Below, piece by piece: positions 1 through 7,455 of a stretch of 49,065 nucleotides of DNA. The stretch is taken from IMG/VR virus record IMGVR_UViG_3300045742_000049, positions 1-49,065 of that record; one strand, written 5' to 3'. Within the stretch, counting starts at the first letter, position 1, and every line of letters starts with the position of its first letter. Source of the DNA: a virus. Both the position numbers and the translations under genes were made by a program. Under the pieces are notes generated by a model. It had not been told where the DNA came from, ran no database searches, and saw nothing but the letters and a program-made list of their open reading frames with translations.

Positions 1-52
1 TCGTCAGGGCCGTCCGCTCCGCGGTCGGCGGGGGGGGGGGGGATGCGGTCGT
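1..52. other. Left edge with poly-G tract
   Basis: No gene is visible here. The stretch contains a run of 13 G (30-42). A homopolymer this long at the edge of a window may be a sequencing or assembly artefact, or may mark a contig end. Confidence 0.6.
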
Positions 53-547
53 TCACGCCTCCTCCTCTGGCGCCGGGATGACAATAGATGCGAGGTCTGC
101 CAGGGTCGGGTGTCCGTCCCAGCACTGATCCGTCACCCCTGGGGAGCGGGGCGAGAGCCGGATCTCCATGATCCCGTGGATGTGGTCGTGGTCGAGGACC
201 CAACCGTGCTCGGCGAAGAAGTCCGCGGCGATGATCGAGGCACGCTCCTCATCGAGATGAGGTAGCCAGGGGGCGATGGCCACTCGGACGGCGTGCTCGT
301 GGGCAGCCAGAACCAGGCGGGTGAGGGCCGAGTCGTCGTAGGTGGCAAGTTCGCTAGACACCAGCACCGACAACCCTCCACCGGAGAACTCGATGGACTC
401 GGTGATCGAGAGAGGGGTGTGGAGGTTGTAGAGGCGGGCGATCGAGGCCAGCACCTCTACGCAGCGGCTCTCGTCGTCCGTCAGACTCCGGGGCTTGCCC
501 GCGGCCTTGAGGTTGCGTTCGAGCCACTCGGCGTGGGTGCCGTTCAT
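53..547 (-). CDS. Hypothetical protein, 164 aa
   Basis: I do not recognise this soluble, acidic protein and see no membrane segment or cysteine motif. It is the last gene of the leftmost minus-strand run. The ATG is preceded by AAAGGA and overlaps the stop of the upstream gene by 4 bases (ATGA), so the two are probably translationally coupled. Its end (PAPEEEA, stop) resembles the end of the protein at 4803-4976 at both protein and DNA level, which suggests that 3' ends have been duplicated. Confidence 0.8.
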   Translation of the reverse strand: MNGTHAEWLERNLKAAGKPRSLTDDESRCVEVLASIARLYNLHTPLSITESIEFSGGGLSVLVSSELATYDDSALTRLVLAAHEHAVRVAIAPWLPHLDEERASIIAADFFAEHGWVLDHDHIHGIMEIRLSPRSPGVTDQCWDGHPTLADLASIVIPAPEEEA

Positions 548-732
548 CTTAGGTCCTTTCCATCATGGATCGAGATAGGATAATCCTCCCCGATCTGGCG
601 GTTGATGTCGCGCTCCACGTCCTCAACGAGACGCCGGAGAATCCACCGCATGAATGTCGAGCGTCGTTGGAGTTGGCGCCACATCAGGGTTCGAGCGGCG
701 CGCATGCCGTTGTCGTAGGTCAGGTCAGTCAT
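544..732 (-). CDS. Hypothetical protein, 62 aa
   Basis: A small basic protein, arginine-rich in its middle and probably helical. The start at MTDLTYDNG was chosen because it overlaps the upstream stop by 8 bases; a longer open frame upstream lies inside the neighbour. The stop overlaps the next ATG. No family recognised. Confidence 0.7.
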   Translation of the reverse strand: MTDLTYDNGMRAARTLMWRQLQRRSTFMRWILRRLVEDVERDINRQIGEDYPISIHDGKDLR

Positions 733-940
733 CGGTATTGGCGTTGTAGTCGATCCGGTCGAGCGCCACGACGGCGGCCCTGGTGAGGTCCTCCGCCATG
801 ATGAGGGCTTCCCTCGGGGTGAGGGTGGTCGTGGAGATCGGGACACCCTTGAGGTAGTCCAGCGCCACAGGGACCATGACTCCTTCTTCGCCGTCCCAAT
901 GGGGGGAGAGGAAGCGGACGGGGCGGGGTTCTTCGCTCAT
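725..940 (-). CDS. Hypothetical protein, 71 aa
   Basis: A small protein starting MSEEPRPVRFL. This start overlaps the stop of the upstream gene by 4 bases. The C-terminal half (MAEDLTRAAVVALDRIDY) looks like one amphipathic helix. Function unknown. Confidence 0.7.
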   Translation of the reverse strand: MSEEPRPVRFLSPHWDGEEGVMVPVALDYLKGVPISTTTLTPREALIMAEDLTRAAVVALDRIDYNANTDD

Positions 941-1167
941 CGCGCCTTCTCGATGGCATCGAAGGCGAGAGCGGTGCCCAGGGAGTTGCGAGCCGCTACG
1001 ACCTGCTCGTAGGAGGGGTGGTCGCGGTTCTGCTCCACCCAGGACGACAGGGCCTTGTGGGTGTTGGCGATGGCCTCGATGGGGTCCTTCGCTGGGGCGC
1101 CGTGATTCGTGCACGGGCCGTGGTGCATGTCGTTGCCCTTGCAGCCGGGCGTGAGGCAGGCATCCAT
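937..1167 (-). CDS. Small Cys/His-rich protein, 76 aa
   Basis: The N-terminus has C4, C9, H15, H16, C19 and H22 within about 20 residues, a spacing that could bind one zinc ion. The rest looks helical. The start overlaps the stop of the upstream zinc-ribbon gene by one base (TGATG). Function unknown; one of many small putative metal-binding proteins in this arm. Confidence 0.7.
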   Translation of the reverse strand: MDACLTPGCKGNDMHHGPCTNHGAPAKDPIEAIANTHKALSSWVEQNRDHPSYEQVVAARNSLGTALAFDAIEKAR

Positions 1168-1370
1168 CAGTTCTCGATCCCGTCGAAGTCCACGTTGGTG
1201 TCCCAGGAGTGGCCGCATTGGTTGCAGCAGAAGGAGGTCTTGTAGACCCCGGCTTCCATCCACTCGTTCTCGGACCAACGGCCGTCGGTGAGGTCGCGGA
1301 CGAAGCCCACTTCCTTGTCGGCTCGGAGGCTGGTGCTTCCGCAGCGGCGGCATGAGGGGGTTCGTTCCAT
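1167..1370 (-). CDS. Zinc-ribbon protein, 67 aa
   Basis: C7-x2-C10 near the N-terminus and C49-x2-C52 near the C-terminus form a typical zinc ribbon with little else attached. The ATG is preceded by AGGAGA. It is the first gene downstream of the promoter-like element at 1410-1430 and heads the operon running down to 53. Role unknown; DNA, RNA or protein binding are all possible. Confidence 0.8.
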   Translation of the reverse strand: MERTPSCRRCGSTSLRADKEVGFVRDLTDGRWSENEWMEAGVYKTSFCCNQCGHSWDTNVDFDGIEN

Positions 1371-1409
1371 GTTGTTCTCCTGATCTGCTATTCGGTTGAT
1401 CTGGGGAAT

Positions 1410-1430
1410 AGCGTATCAGACGGGTGTGAC
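1410..1430 (-). promoter_or_regulatory. GTCACA-N9-TACGCT promoter-like element
   Basis: On the minus strand GTCACA (1430-1425) is followed after exactly 9 bases by TACGCT (1415-1410), which fits the actinobacterial -10 consensus TANNNT. It lies between the stop of the gene at 1472 and the start at 1370 and belongs to the recurrent 21-base family of this window. Confidence 0.75.
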
Positions 1431-1471
1431 GCCCCCACCCTCCTCTGGGGCGCCGGGTTGATAATACGGCA

Positions 1472-1741
1472 TCAGCCGTCGTACTCCTCGATCCACGCCA
1501 AGGTGTCCCGCACCCACTCGGGGAACAGATCCTCGGTCCAGCGCAGGCCCAGGCGTTGGCATCTGCCAACAGCGTCCTCGCGGAGCCGGGTGAGATCGTA
1601 GGTCATGTCGCCAGAGCGCTCCGAGATCACGCTACATTCTGCAGCAAGCCACGAGGCCATGAGGGCGCGCAGTTCGTGAGTGGTGACGCTGACGCTCGGC
1701 ACCGGAGGACGCAGACCGAGGGCGCGGCGGGACTCGCTCAT
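1472..1741 (-). CDS. Hypothetical protein, 89 aa
   Basis: The start MSESRRALGL was chosen because its ATG overlaps the stop of the small membrane-protein gene upstream (ATGA). Probably helical, with a tryptophan-rich C-terminus (LRWTEDLFPEWVRDTLAWI). No family recognised. The region after its stop holds a degenerate copy of a 3'-end sequence also seen at 61-76 and 4807-4822. Confidence 0.75.
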   Translation of the reverse strand: MSESRRALGLRPPVPSVSVTTHELRALMASWLAAECSVISERSGDMTYDLTRLREDAVGRCQRLGLRWTEDLFPEWVRDTLAWIEEYDG

Positions 1742-1872
1742 GACAGCCACATGCTGACTTGATCCGCTGCGATCGTAGCGCAGATGGCAAGCACGGCCAA
1801 GAGCGCACATACTACGATGAGCCTTGCGGTCTTGGGGTCCTTCTCGACCAGGCGCAGGAACCACTCACCCAT
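1738..1872 (-). CDS. Small membrane protein, 44 aa
   Basis: Translation gives a short charged N-terminus (MGEWFLRLVEKDPKTAR), one strongly hydrophobic segment (residues 18-35, LIVVCALLAVLAICATIA) and a short tail. It starts 8 bases inside the upstream gene and its stop overlaps the next ATG (ATGA), so the gene fills exactly what would otherwise be a 124-base gap. Probably a single-pass inner-membrane protein of unknown role. Confidence 0.75.
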   Translation of the reverse strand: MGEWFLRLVEKDPKTARLIVVCALLAVLAICATIAADQVSMWLS

Positions 1873-2305
1873 CTCGGTCTGCCTTCCACTCGCCGTCGGC
1901 GTTCATCCGCCACCGGGTGCCGTCGGCCTCGTTGACCAACAGGTAGTCCTTGGGGTGGCGTGTCGTGACGCTCGCCGACACCATGGGGGCCTCCCGCTTG
2001 GCGATCCCGGCCGTGACGCCGCAGTCCGCGCAATCGACGGAGTAGTGCTCCAAGGTGGCGTAGAGCAGGTGGGTCGTCTTGGCGCCGTCCTTCCCGCAGT
2101 TCAGGCAGGGCGCGTGACCGTTGCGGTGAGGGTTCCTGTAGGTCCCCTGCATGGCGGCGTTGATAATACCCTTGAGGTCGTCAAGGGCGGAGTCGGCGTC
2201 GGGGTGTTCAGCGAGGCGCACCGTCTCGATGACGTAGCCCATCCAGAACCCCATCTGGTCGGCCCCTTGGGTCTTGCCCATGGAGTAGGCGTCGGGGGTG
2301 TTCAT
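1865..2305 (-). CDS. Zinc-ribbon protein, 146 aa
   Basis: C67-x2-C70 and C92-x2-C95 make a clear zinc ribbon in the middle of the protein. The N-terminal part (residues 13-55) looks helical. The start MNTPDAYS overlaps the upstream stop by 4 bases. Function unknown. Confidence 0.8.
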   Translation of the reverse strand: MNTPDAYSMGKTQGADQMGFWMGYVIETVRLAEHPDADSALDDLKGIINAAMQGTYRNPHRNGHAPCLNCGKDGAKTTHLLYATLEHYSVDCADCGVTAGIAKREAPMVSASVTTRHPKDYLLVNEADGTRWRMNADGEWKADRDG

Positions 2306-2496
2306 GGCAGGAAGTCCTCCTCGTAACCGTGGACCGGGCAGCGGCCCTGAGCGTCCACGAAGCGGGTGCAGTGGCGGCGGAAGATCCACCAGCCGACCCG
2401 GTGCAGGCAGATGATGCGCTGGGTGGGCAGCCGTAGGACGTAGCAGTTGCAGGTCCCTCCGAAGTTGTCCATGCAGTCAGCGGAGTGGGCGCTCAT
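2302..2496 (-). CDS. Cys-rich small protein, 64 aa
   Basis: Six cysteines (8, 16, 18, 30, 43, 53) and several histidines in 64 residues suggest a small metal-stabilised fold. Both ends overlap the neighbouring genes by 4 bases. Not recognised. Confidence 0.75.
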   Translation of the reverse strand: MSAHSADCMDNFGGTCNCYVLRLPTQRIICLHRVGWWIFRRHCTRFVDAQGRCPVHGYEEDFLP

Positions 2497-2696
2497 GGCT
2501 CGACCATCCCGTTCCTCAGGAGAGCGAGAACGATGAGCCTCGCCATCATCCTCTCGTTGATGCCAGGGTCGCCACCGTCGGCGAGTTCTCGGGCTACCAC
2601 CGCGGTGGCGGGGTGCTCGTTGAAGCCTTGGGCACCCGTGCAGTCAGGGTGGCCACAGTGGTCCACGCCGGGGCCGTGGATGCAGGGATCGCTCAT
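2493..2696 (-). CDS. Small protein with N-terminal Cys/His cluster, 67 aa
   Basis: The first 19 residues contain C5, H7, H13, C14, H16 and C19, followed by a helical region with a hydrophobic stretch (MMARLIVLALL) that is too short to be a confident membrane segment. The start overlaps the upstream stop by 4 bases. Function unknown. Confidence 0.75.
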   Translation of the reverse strand: MSDPCIHGPGVDHCGHPDCTGAQGFNEHPATAVVARELADGGDPGINERMMARLIVLALLRNGMVEP

Positions 2697-3361
2697 CGGT
2701 CGAGTCCAATCGCTAGGGCGAACTCATCGAGCAGGGCGACGATCGACTCGATGGGGGCCTGCACGATGGCGTCCCCCGATCGGCCCGCGGTCACCTTGAG
2801 GGTGTCTCGCACGATGTTCGCCTCCACGAGAATGTCGATCCTGGCGTCGAGTTCAGCCTTGGCTCGCTCGACGGCCTCGTTCTTGCGCTCCACCTCTGCC
2901 TGGCGTTCATCGATACGAGCCTGGCGTTCGGCGGCCTTGTTGGCCATCCGGGTCTGGACGCCGACGTGAAGGCCACAGAGGCCGTGGCCCTCCTTGGCGG
3001 GGCGGGCGCAGATCTCGGTGCTCAGGTACAACTCGATGCACGGCCTGGCGCCTCGGACGACCCGAGGTGCCTTCCCGGTGCGGTGCAGCGTGATGGCCTC
3101 GGCGGCATCGGCGTGGGCGGCGTCGATCCAGACCCACCACTGCTCTCGGCCATCGAGACATACCCCCGCTACCTCAGGGCCGATGCCGACGGCCTCACGG
3201 ACCGTCTCGAAGGAGCGGCAGGTGGCACGGTCGAAGGCTGGCTTGAGGCGGTTGTCGGTGGAGAGGCGCCAGCCGTCGAAGCCGTCGCGTCCACTGTTCC
3301 CCAATACGGGGACACCGAGGGTGCACGCGAGGTCGTGGCCGTTGATGACGCCACGGTTCAT
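2693..3361 (-). CDS. Hypothetical coiled-coil protein, 222 aa
   Basis: The N-terminal half has an adjacent Cys/His group (CIELYLSTEIC, then GLCGLH). Residues of about 135-185 are rich in A, E, R and K with heptad-like spacing and should form a coiled coil. The start MNRGVINGHD was chosen because it overlaps the upstream stop by 4 bases. A protein interaction or scaffold role is possible; no family recognised. Confidence 0.75.
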   Translation of the reverse strand: MNRGVINGHDLACTLGVPVLGNSGRDGFDGWRLSTDNRLKPAFDRATCRSFETVREAVGIGPEVAGVCLDGREQWWVWIDAAHADAAEAITLHRTGKAPRVVRGARPCIELYLSTEICARPAKEGHGLCGLHVGVQTRMANKAAERQARIDERQAEVERKNEAVERAKAELDARIDILVEANIVRDTLKVTAGRSGDAIVQAPIESIVALLDEFALAIGLDR

Positions 3362-3771
3362 GGCCCCGCCTCGTCCACGGCGGCACACAGGGCTTCAATG
3401 GCGTCAGCCAAGCCCCACTCGGAGTAGGTCTTGCGTTGGAAGGGAACGCAGAGCCGTCGGATCTCCTTGGCGGCCTCCACGACGGGGGCCTGTTGCTCGG
3501 CACGCCAGAGGTCGCTCTGGTAGTGGCCGGTGCGGCAGGACTCGTGGGAGAGGGCGCCGTCGATGTCATCGAGGCCCTCGTTGCCGTCGCCAGGGTTGCA
3601 GCAGTAGCGGCACTTGGGTTCGGCCATGGCGGCATCCCACCCCTCGTCGTAGCGCTCCTGATAATAGGAGGAGGTAACGACCTCCAACTTGCAGATGCCG
3701 TCGGCGGGTTCGCCACACACGGTGCAGGGGTCGGGGAGGCCATCGGTGCAGGGGCAGACGAGATCAGGCAT
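3358..3771 (-). CDS. Cys-rich zinc-binding-like protein, 137 aa
   Basis: The N-terminus carries C6, C8, C16, C19 and C27, and a second group (CRYCCNPGDG) lies in the middle, so two metal sites are possible. The C-terminal third looks helical. The start MPDLVCPCTDG lies 8 bases inside the upstream gene. Function unknown. Confidence 0.75.
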   Translation of the reverse strand: MPDLVCPCTDGLPDPCTVCGEPADGICKLEVVTSSYYQERYDEGWDAAMAEPKCRYCCNPGDGNEGLDDIDGALSHESCRTGHYQSDLWRAEQQAPVVEAAKEIRRLCVPFQRKTYSEWGLADAIEALCAAVDEAGP

Positions 3772-4147
3772 CTTGGGCCTCCACGGTGGGGCCGGGGAAG
3801 CCGCTCGCTCCGGCGATGAGGCCGGGGAGGTCAATGAGGGCGATGCCCATGAGGACCATTGGCTCGTTGGGGTCCACCAGGCGCCAATCGCCAGACGCCT
3901 CCCGGTTGCGGTGACGCCACAGGCGCCAGGGAAGCCGGTAGACCACGCAGCCATCACGGTCGCGCTTGCGTCGAGCCATGATGCCGTTCTCGACGTAGAA
4001 CTGCCGGGCCTCCTCGGGGTCGCGAGTCATGGCGCAGTGCATCTCGGTGGTGATGGGGACGCGCTTCGGGTAGGTGAAGGGCCGGGCGTTCACGATGCAG
4101 CGACCGCCGGGGCCGGGCAGTGTCAGGGGGATTCGCACGTTAGCCAT
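3764..4147 (-). CDS. Hypothetical protein, 127 aa
   Basis: A basic N-terminal and middle part is followed by a short hydrophobic segment (MVLMGIALIDLPGLIAGA) that may be membrane-associated but contains an aspartate. The start overlaps the upstream gene by 8 bases. No family recognised. Confidence 0.7.
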   Translation of the reverse strand: MANVRIPLTLPGPGGRCIVNARPFTYPKRVPITTEMHCAMTRDPEEARQFYVENGIMARRKRDRDGCVVYRLPWRLWRHRNREASGDWRLVDPNEPMVLMGIALIDLPGLIAGASGFPGPTVEAQDA

Positions 4148-4754
4148 CGTCCACCTCGATGCCAAACAGGGCCGCGGTCTTGGCCCACATGGTGCGGTCG
4201 GCGAAGAACATGAACCCGTTGTCGAGTTCGAGCCAGCCGCGGACGGTGGGCTGGTACTCGGTGTTGGTCGGGCGGAGCACCTGGGGGAGCATGGTCCACT
4301 CCTTGAGGTGGGGCGGCTTCTTCGAGGCAAGAGCGGCGACGCGATCCTCGACGGCCTCGCGCCACTCGCCAGGGGCGATGGCGTAGAGGGTGGCGCGGGA
4401 ACGAGGGGCGGGGGGGTTGATTTCTTCCTCACCCTTGCGCCAGCAGTCCGGGGCCTTGATCTTGCTGTAGAGGACCTCGAACTCCCAGGCATCGAGGTCG
4501 CCGGACTCAGCGGCCTTGGCGATCTTGTTCAGCGCCTTGGGTACGGAGCCGAACTCGAACTCAGCAGCGCCCATGTAGTCGAAGCGGAAGATCCCGTTGA
4601 GGAGGCTCATGGCCTCGTCGCTGAGTCCACCGTTCTTGTAGCCGCCGCCGAAGGAGAACGGGTTGTCCCCGAGGGGGCCGGGGTTCTCGAAAGGCGGTTC
4701 GAGCCGCTGGATCAGGTAGGACGAGTGGCGTAGCGGCGTCTGGGTGATGGTCAT
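4140..4754 (-). CDS. Conserved phage-type protein with YMGAAEFEFG motif, 205 aa
   Basis: The segment FRFDYMGAAEFEFGSVP resembles a signature (DYMGSAEFEFGALP-like) that I remember from uncharacterised proteins of unrelated phages; its function is unknown to me. The start MTITQTPLRH is favoured over an upstream in-frame ATG because the promoter-like element at 4781-4801 would overlap the longer version. It heads the operon running down to 1472. Confidence 0.75.
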   Translation of the reverse strand: MTITQTPLRHSSYLIQRLEPPFENPGPLGDNPFSFGGGYKNGGLSDEAMSLLNGIFRFDYMGAAEFEFGSVPKALNKIAKAAESGDLDAWEFEVLYSKIKAPDCWRKGEEEINPPAPRSRATLYAIAPGEWREAVEDRVAALASKKPPHLKEWTMLPQVLRPTNTEYQPTVRGWLELDNGFMFFADRTMWAKTAALFGIEVDDG

Positions 4755-4780
4755 GGTGCTCCTCTCATTGGCGTGCCAGC

Positions 4781-4801
4781 ACAATACCATCTAGGTGTGA
4801 C
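4781..4801 (-). promoter_or_regulatory. GTCACA-N9-TATTGT promoter-like element
   Basis: Minus-strand GTCACA (4801-4796), 9 bases, then TATTGT (4786-4781). It sits 2 bases after the stop of the gene at 4803 and about 27 bases before the ATG at 4754. Confidence 0.75.
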
Positions 4802-4802
4802 G

Positions 4803-4976
4803 CTATTCCTCTGGCGCCGGGAGTGGCGGGTACTTGGCCTCACCGAAGGCGAACTGCTCGATGTGGCGGAGCCGGTCATCGGTGCGACGGTTCCACCATG
4901 AAGGGACCTCGATGTGATCGGTCAGCCGGGCTTCCAGAGCCTCGACCCTTGCTTGGAGGTCTGAGAGTTCACTCAT
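4803..4976 (-). CDS. Small coiled-coil protein, 57 aa
   Basis: The N-terminus (LSDLQARVEALEARLTDHI) has a clear heptad pattern, so an oligomerising helix is likely. The start MSELSDLQ, with GGGAG upstream and overlapping the upstream stop by 8 bases, is preferred over an ATG 9 bases earlier. The tail ends PLPAPEE and matches the end of the gene at 53 in DNA sequence. Confidence 0.7.
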   Translation of the reverse strand: MSELSDLQARVEALEARLTDHIEVPSWWNRRTDDRLRHIEQFAFGEAKYPPLPAPEE

Positions 4977-5451
4977 CGTAGCCATCTCCCTCTGGGGCCA
5001 AATCGTGGATCGAGATAGGTTCGGGCCGGGGGGCAGCCTTGGCGAAGTTGAAGATGATGACGACGCCCTCAGGCTCGACTTCCTTGTCCGCCCAGGACAC
5101 GAGGCGCTCCGCGGTGGCGGCGTCGAGATCGGCGTAGTCCTCGTTCTCGTCGTCGGCCGCGGCGTAGCGGTCGGAGCACTCCTGGCAGCGCGCCCAGAGC
5201 ACCGTGGTGTTCGTCTCGGCCTGCTGGAAGTAGGCGAGGGCGTTCACGTCGTGATGCAGCGCGCCGCACGCGGCACACTGCCGGGGGATGTCGGTCGCCA
5301 GGATCGTGTTGACGTACTCCAAGGCGTAGACGCCGGGGACGCCGATCTTGGCGAGGTCCTTGGCGAAGGAGACGGCCTGGCTGACCATCTGACCACGCTC
5401 CCACTCCTCGCCTCGCGGGTTGGTCGAGTTGGGCTTGCGCTTCTTGCTCAT
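4969..5451 (-). CDS. Zinc-ribbon protein, 160 aa
   Basis: C59-x2-C62 and C89-x2-C92 form a zinc ribbon between a helical N-terminal part and an acidic C-terminal part. The start overlaps the upstream stop by 4 bases. Not recognised further. Confidence 0.8.
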   Translation of the reverse strand: MSKKRKPNSTNPRGEEWERGQMVSQAVSFAKDLAKIGVPGVYALEYVNTILATDIPRQCAACGALHHDVNALAYFQQAETNTTVLWARCQECSDRYAAADDENEDYADLDAATAERLVSWADKEVEPEGVVIIFNFAKAAPRPEPISIHDLAPEGDGYDE

Positions 5452-5753
5452 TCGTCAACTCCATCTTGCTGGCGGCCGCCCATCGTGGCGATGTCCTCGA
5501 TGAAGCCGTAGGGGTCGTCGTGGGTGCTCTTGATCCGGCCGATGCGCGTCCACGCACCACACCACTCAGCCGAGCGGACCCAGGGCCACACCGTCTCGGG
5601 CATCGCCGAGTCGATGGGCATGTCGGGATGCAGGTTGGGCACCACGACCGTCGGAGGAACCCGGCGACACAGACCGCCGTAGTCGTTCGAGCGATCGAAG
5701 TAGACGCAGTGCTCGCAGGCGGGGCGGTAGGGGGTGGGGGCTTCTTCGGTCAT
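5448..5753 (-). CDS. Four-cysteine metal-binding-like protein, 101 aa
   Basis: The pattern C13-x2-C16-x12-C29-R-R-x-P-P ... W-P-x-V ... W-C65-G-x-W matches a layout I recall from many short phage and bacterial proteins predicted to bind zinc or an iron-sulfur cluster. Function unknown. The start overlaps the upstream stop (TGATG). Confidence 0.75.
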   Translation of the reverse strand: MTEEAPTPYRPACEHCVYFDRSNDYGGLCRRVPPTVVVPNLHPDMPIDSAMPETVWPWVRSAEWCGAWTRIGRIKSTHDDPYGFIEDIATMGGRQQDGVDE

Positions 5754-6148
5754 CAGTCAAACCTCATCTTGGCGGCCTCGAAGGCCGGGCGGTTGATCAC
5801 CGAGATCGCCATGAGGCGCGCTCGGGTGAACACCAACAGGTCGTTCTCCACGGCTGTCTCGATCATGTTGAGATCCATCCCCACGGTGTAGATCGGGTTG
5901 TTGTCCTCGTCAGTGGGAAGCGCCGAGCGGTCGGCGTAGCCCAGCACCGTCATCACGCCGTCAGTGATCTCGTAGGAGTCGATCTTGCCGATGATCCCCC
6001 CACCGACATAGGGGTCCCGAACAGGGCTGACCACCGGGATCGGGAAGTGCTCGACGTAGATGGCGCCGGACTTCACCACGCGATCGTCCACCGTGGGGAT
6101 GTCGAACCAGCACACCGGGGCGATGAAGGGGTCGTGGTAGTCGGTCAT
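5753..6148 (-). CDS. Hypothetical protein, 131 aa, weakly protease-like C-terminus
   Basis: The C-terminal stretch (FTRARLMAISVINRPAFEAAKM) loosely resembles the conserved strand-plus-PAF segment of HK97-type prohead proteases. The protein is shorter than that family, I cannot identify the catalytic His/Ser pair, and the neighbourhood is not structural, so a protease call is not justified. The start MTDYHDPF has AGGAAG upstream and overlaps the stop of the 30-codon gene before it. Confidence 0.7.
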   Translation of the reverse strand: MTDYHDPFIAPVCWFDIPTVDDRVVKSGAIYVEHFPIPVVSPVRDPYVGGGIIGKIDSYEITDGVMTVLGYADRSALPTDEDNNPIYTVGMDLNMIETAVENDLLVFTRARLMAISVINRPAFEAAKMRFD

Positions 6149-6237
6149 GGCTTCCTCTGGTGGTGACGGCATCGAGTGGGCCGCGGGATTCGGGGATACC
6201 CGATAGCCGAACAGCGGACGTAGACGAAGGGCCTCAT
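6145..6237 (-). CDS. Tiny coupled gene, 30 aa
   Basis: A 30-codon frame (MRPFVYVRCSAIGYPRIPRP and ten more basic residues) overlaps the stop of the upstream gene by ATGA and its own stop overlaps the next ATG by ATGA. This perfect coupling on both sides explains an otherwise non-coding 85-base gap. The product is basic and contains a proline-rich segment. Function unknown. Confidence 0.6.
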   Translation of the reverse strand: MRPFVYVRCSAIGYPRIPRPTRCRHHQRKP

Positions 6238-6620
6238 CGCGGGATGTACCTCCTGATCTTCTCGCCACAGTGGTTGCACTGGTACACGTCCTCCTCGTCG
6301 CCGTCCCACCAATCCTCGTAGGTGCGAAGGAAGGTAAGACTGCGGTGGCCGCAGACCAGCCACTCGGAGAGATCAGCGTTGGGCAACGGAGCATCGAGAT
6401 AGCAGTAGGGGAACCGATCGAGGTCTTGGCCGACAGGGCAGCGCGTGTAGACCCCGAGCCACCAGGCCCACCCCATGTCGGGGCTGATGATCCACCAGCC
6501 GCCCAGGACGTGGTTGAGCCACTCGGCGTCCGTCTCCCACGGGTCATCGAGCATCTCGGAGTGGTGCTGGGTGGCGTAGGCGCGCACGATGTCGCCCATG
6601 AGTGCCAGGAAGTCGTTCAT
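6234..6620 (-). CDS. Trp-rich zinc-binding-like protein, 128 aa
   Basis: The protein is rich in tryptophan (GGWWIISPDMGWAWWLG) and ends with a Cys pair (CNHC) that may pair with an earlier Cys/His (VCGH) to bind zinc. The start overlaps the upstream stop by 4 bases. No family recognised. Confidence 0.75.
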   Translation of the reverse strand: MNDFLALMGDIVRAYATQHHSEMLDDPWETDAEWLNHVLGGWWIISPDMGWAWWLGVYTRCPVGQDLDRFPYCYLDAPLPNADLSEWLVCGHRSLTFLRTYEDWWDGDEEDVYQCNHCGEKIRRYIPR

Positions 6621-6967
6621 GATTCCTCACAGACGCAGCGAACCACGATGATCCGCTGACCGAACTCGTCGCCCTCAATCTCGTGACCGCCGCCGCAGGT
6701 GCGGCAGGGGAGGTCGGCGAGTTGCTCGGCCGCCCACTCGTGGAGTCCGGGGAGGGGAAGGTGCCGGGGGACCTTGGGTGGCGTGCGGCCGAAGCCGATG
6801 ATCTCGTCACGGGCATGGACCATGACGTTGATCACGAGTTGGTCGTTGGCCATCATGCCGCCACCGTGCCAGGAGGCACAGAGGTGGATGAAGGCAGCCT
6901 CCTCCAAGCGGTTGGGCCGCTCGGAGAGGAACTCGTCCATGGTGGCGATGTGGGGGGCGGGGGTCAT
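6617..6967 (-). CDS. Zinc-ribbon protein, 116 aa
   Basis: A C-terminal zinc ribbon is made by CRTC and CVC near the end. The N-terminal two thirds are helical with a histidine-rich centre. Coupled to both neighbours by 4-base overlaps. Function unknown. Confidence 0.75.
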   Translation of the reverse strand: MTPAPHIATMDEFLSERPNRLEEAAFIHLCASWHGGGMMANDQLVINVMVHARDEIIGFGRTPPKVPRHLPLPGLHEWAAEQLADLPCRTCGGGHEIEGDEFGQRIIVVRCVCEES

Positions 6968-7455
6968 GATGCCGTCCTCGTGAAATCGACCTTGGCCAAG
7001 CGAACCAGATCACACTTAGGTCCGGGTGGTTCCCGATAGGGGAGCGCCGCTACACGATCGATGTGCTCCAAGAGCCACCACGATTCGCAACGGGTCCAAT
7101 CTTGGGACCCTTCACGGACGTGGCCATTGACAATCCTCAAGCGATGAGGCAACCACATCTCGACCCAGCCATCCCCGTCAGGCTGCCCGTCGCGGTGGCA
7201 GGTGCGAGCAGACAGGCGGCAGTCGAGACGCTCAGGTGTCCATTGGAGATCCACCAACAGCCCCGACTCGGTGGGAATGAACACATCGGTCCATGGGCCG
7301 AACTTGCCGTCACCCTGACCGCCGAGGGTTCTCTGAACAGGGTTCGGCTCGGGGTACTCATCATCATCTGGGCACACCAACATGCAGGCTGGGAAAGGGC
7401 GCCCAGCGATGGTCACGGTGGAGGTGGGATAGTCGAGGTGGATGTCGTCGTTCAC
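6964..7455 (-). CDS. Hypothetical protein, 163 aa, GTG start
   Basis: The GTG at VNDDIHLDYP is chosen because it overlaps the upstream stop as GTGA. The sequence looks beta-rich, with scattered cysteines and tryptophans but no CxxC pair. Function unknown. Confidence 0.75.
   Translation of the reverse strand: MNDDIHLDYPTSTVTIAGRPFPACMLVCPDDDEYPEPNPVQRTLGGQGDGKFGPWTDVFIPTESGLLVDLQWTPERLDCRLSARTCHRDGQPDGDGWVEMWLPHRLRIVNGHVREGSQDWTRCESWWLLEHIDRVAALPYREPPGPKCDLVRLAKVDFTRTAS

Noticed and set aside
5753-6148. HK97-type prohead protease
   Set aside because: Only a short C-terminal similarity; the catalytic histidine and serine are not identifiable, the protein is too short, and no capsid genes are nearby.
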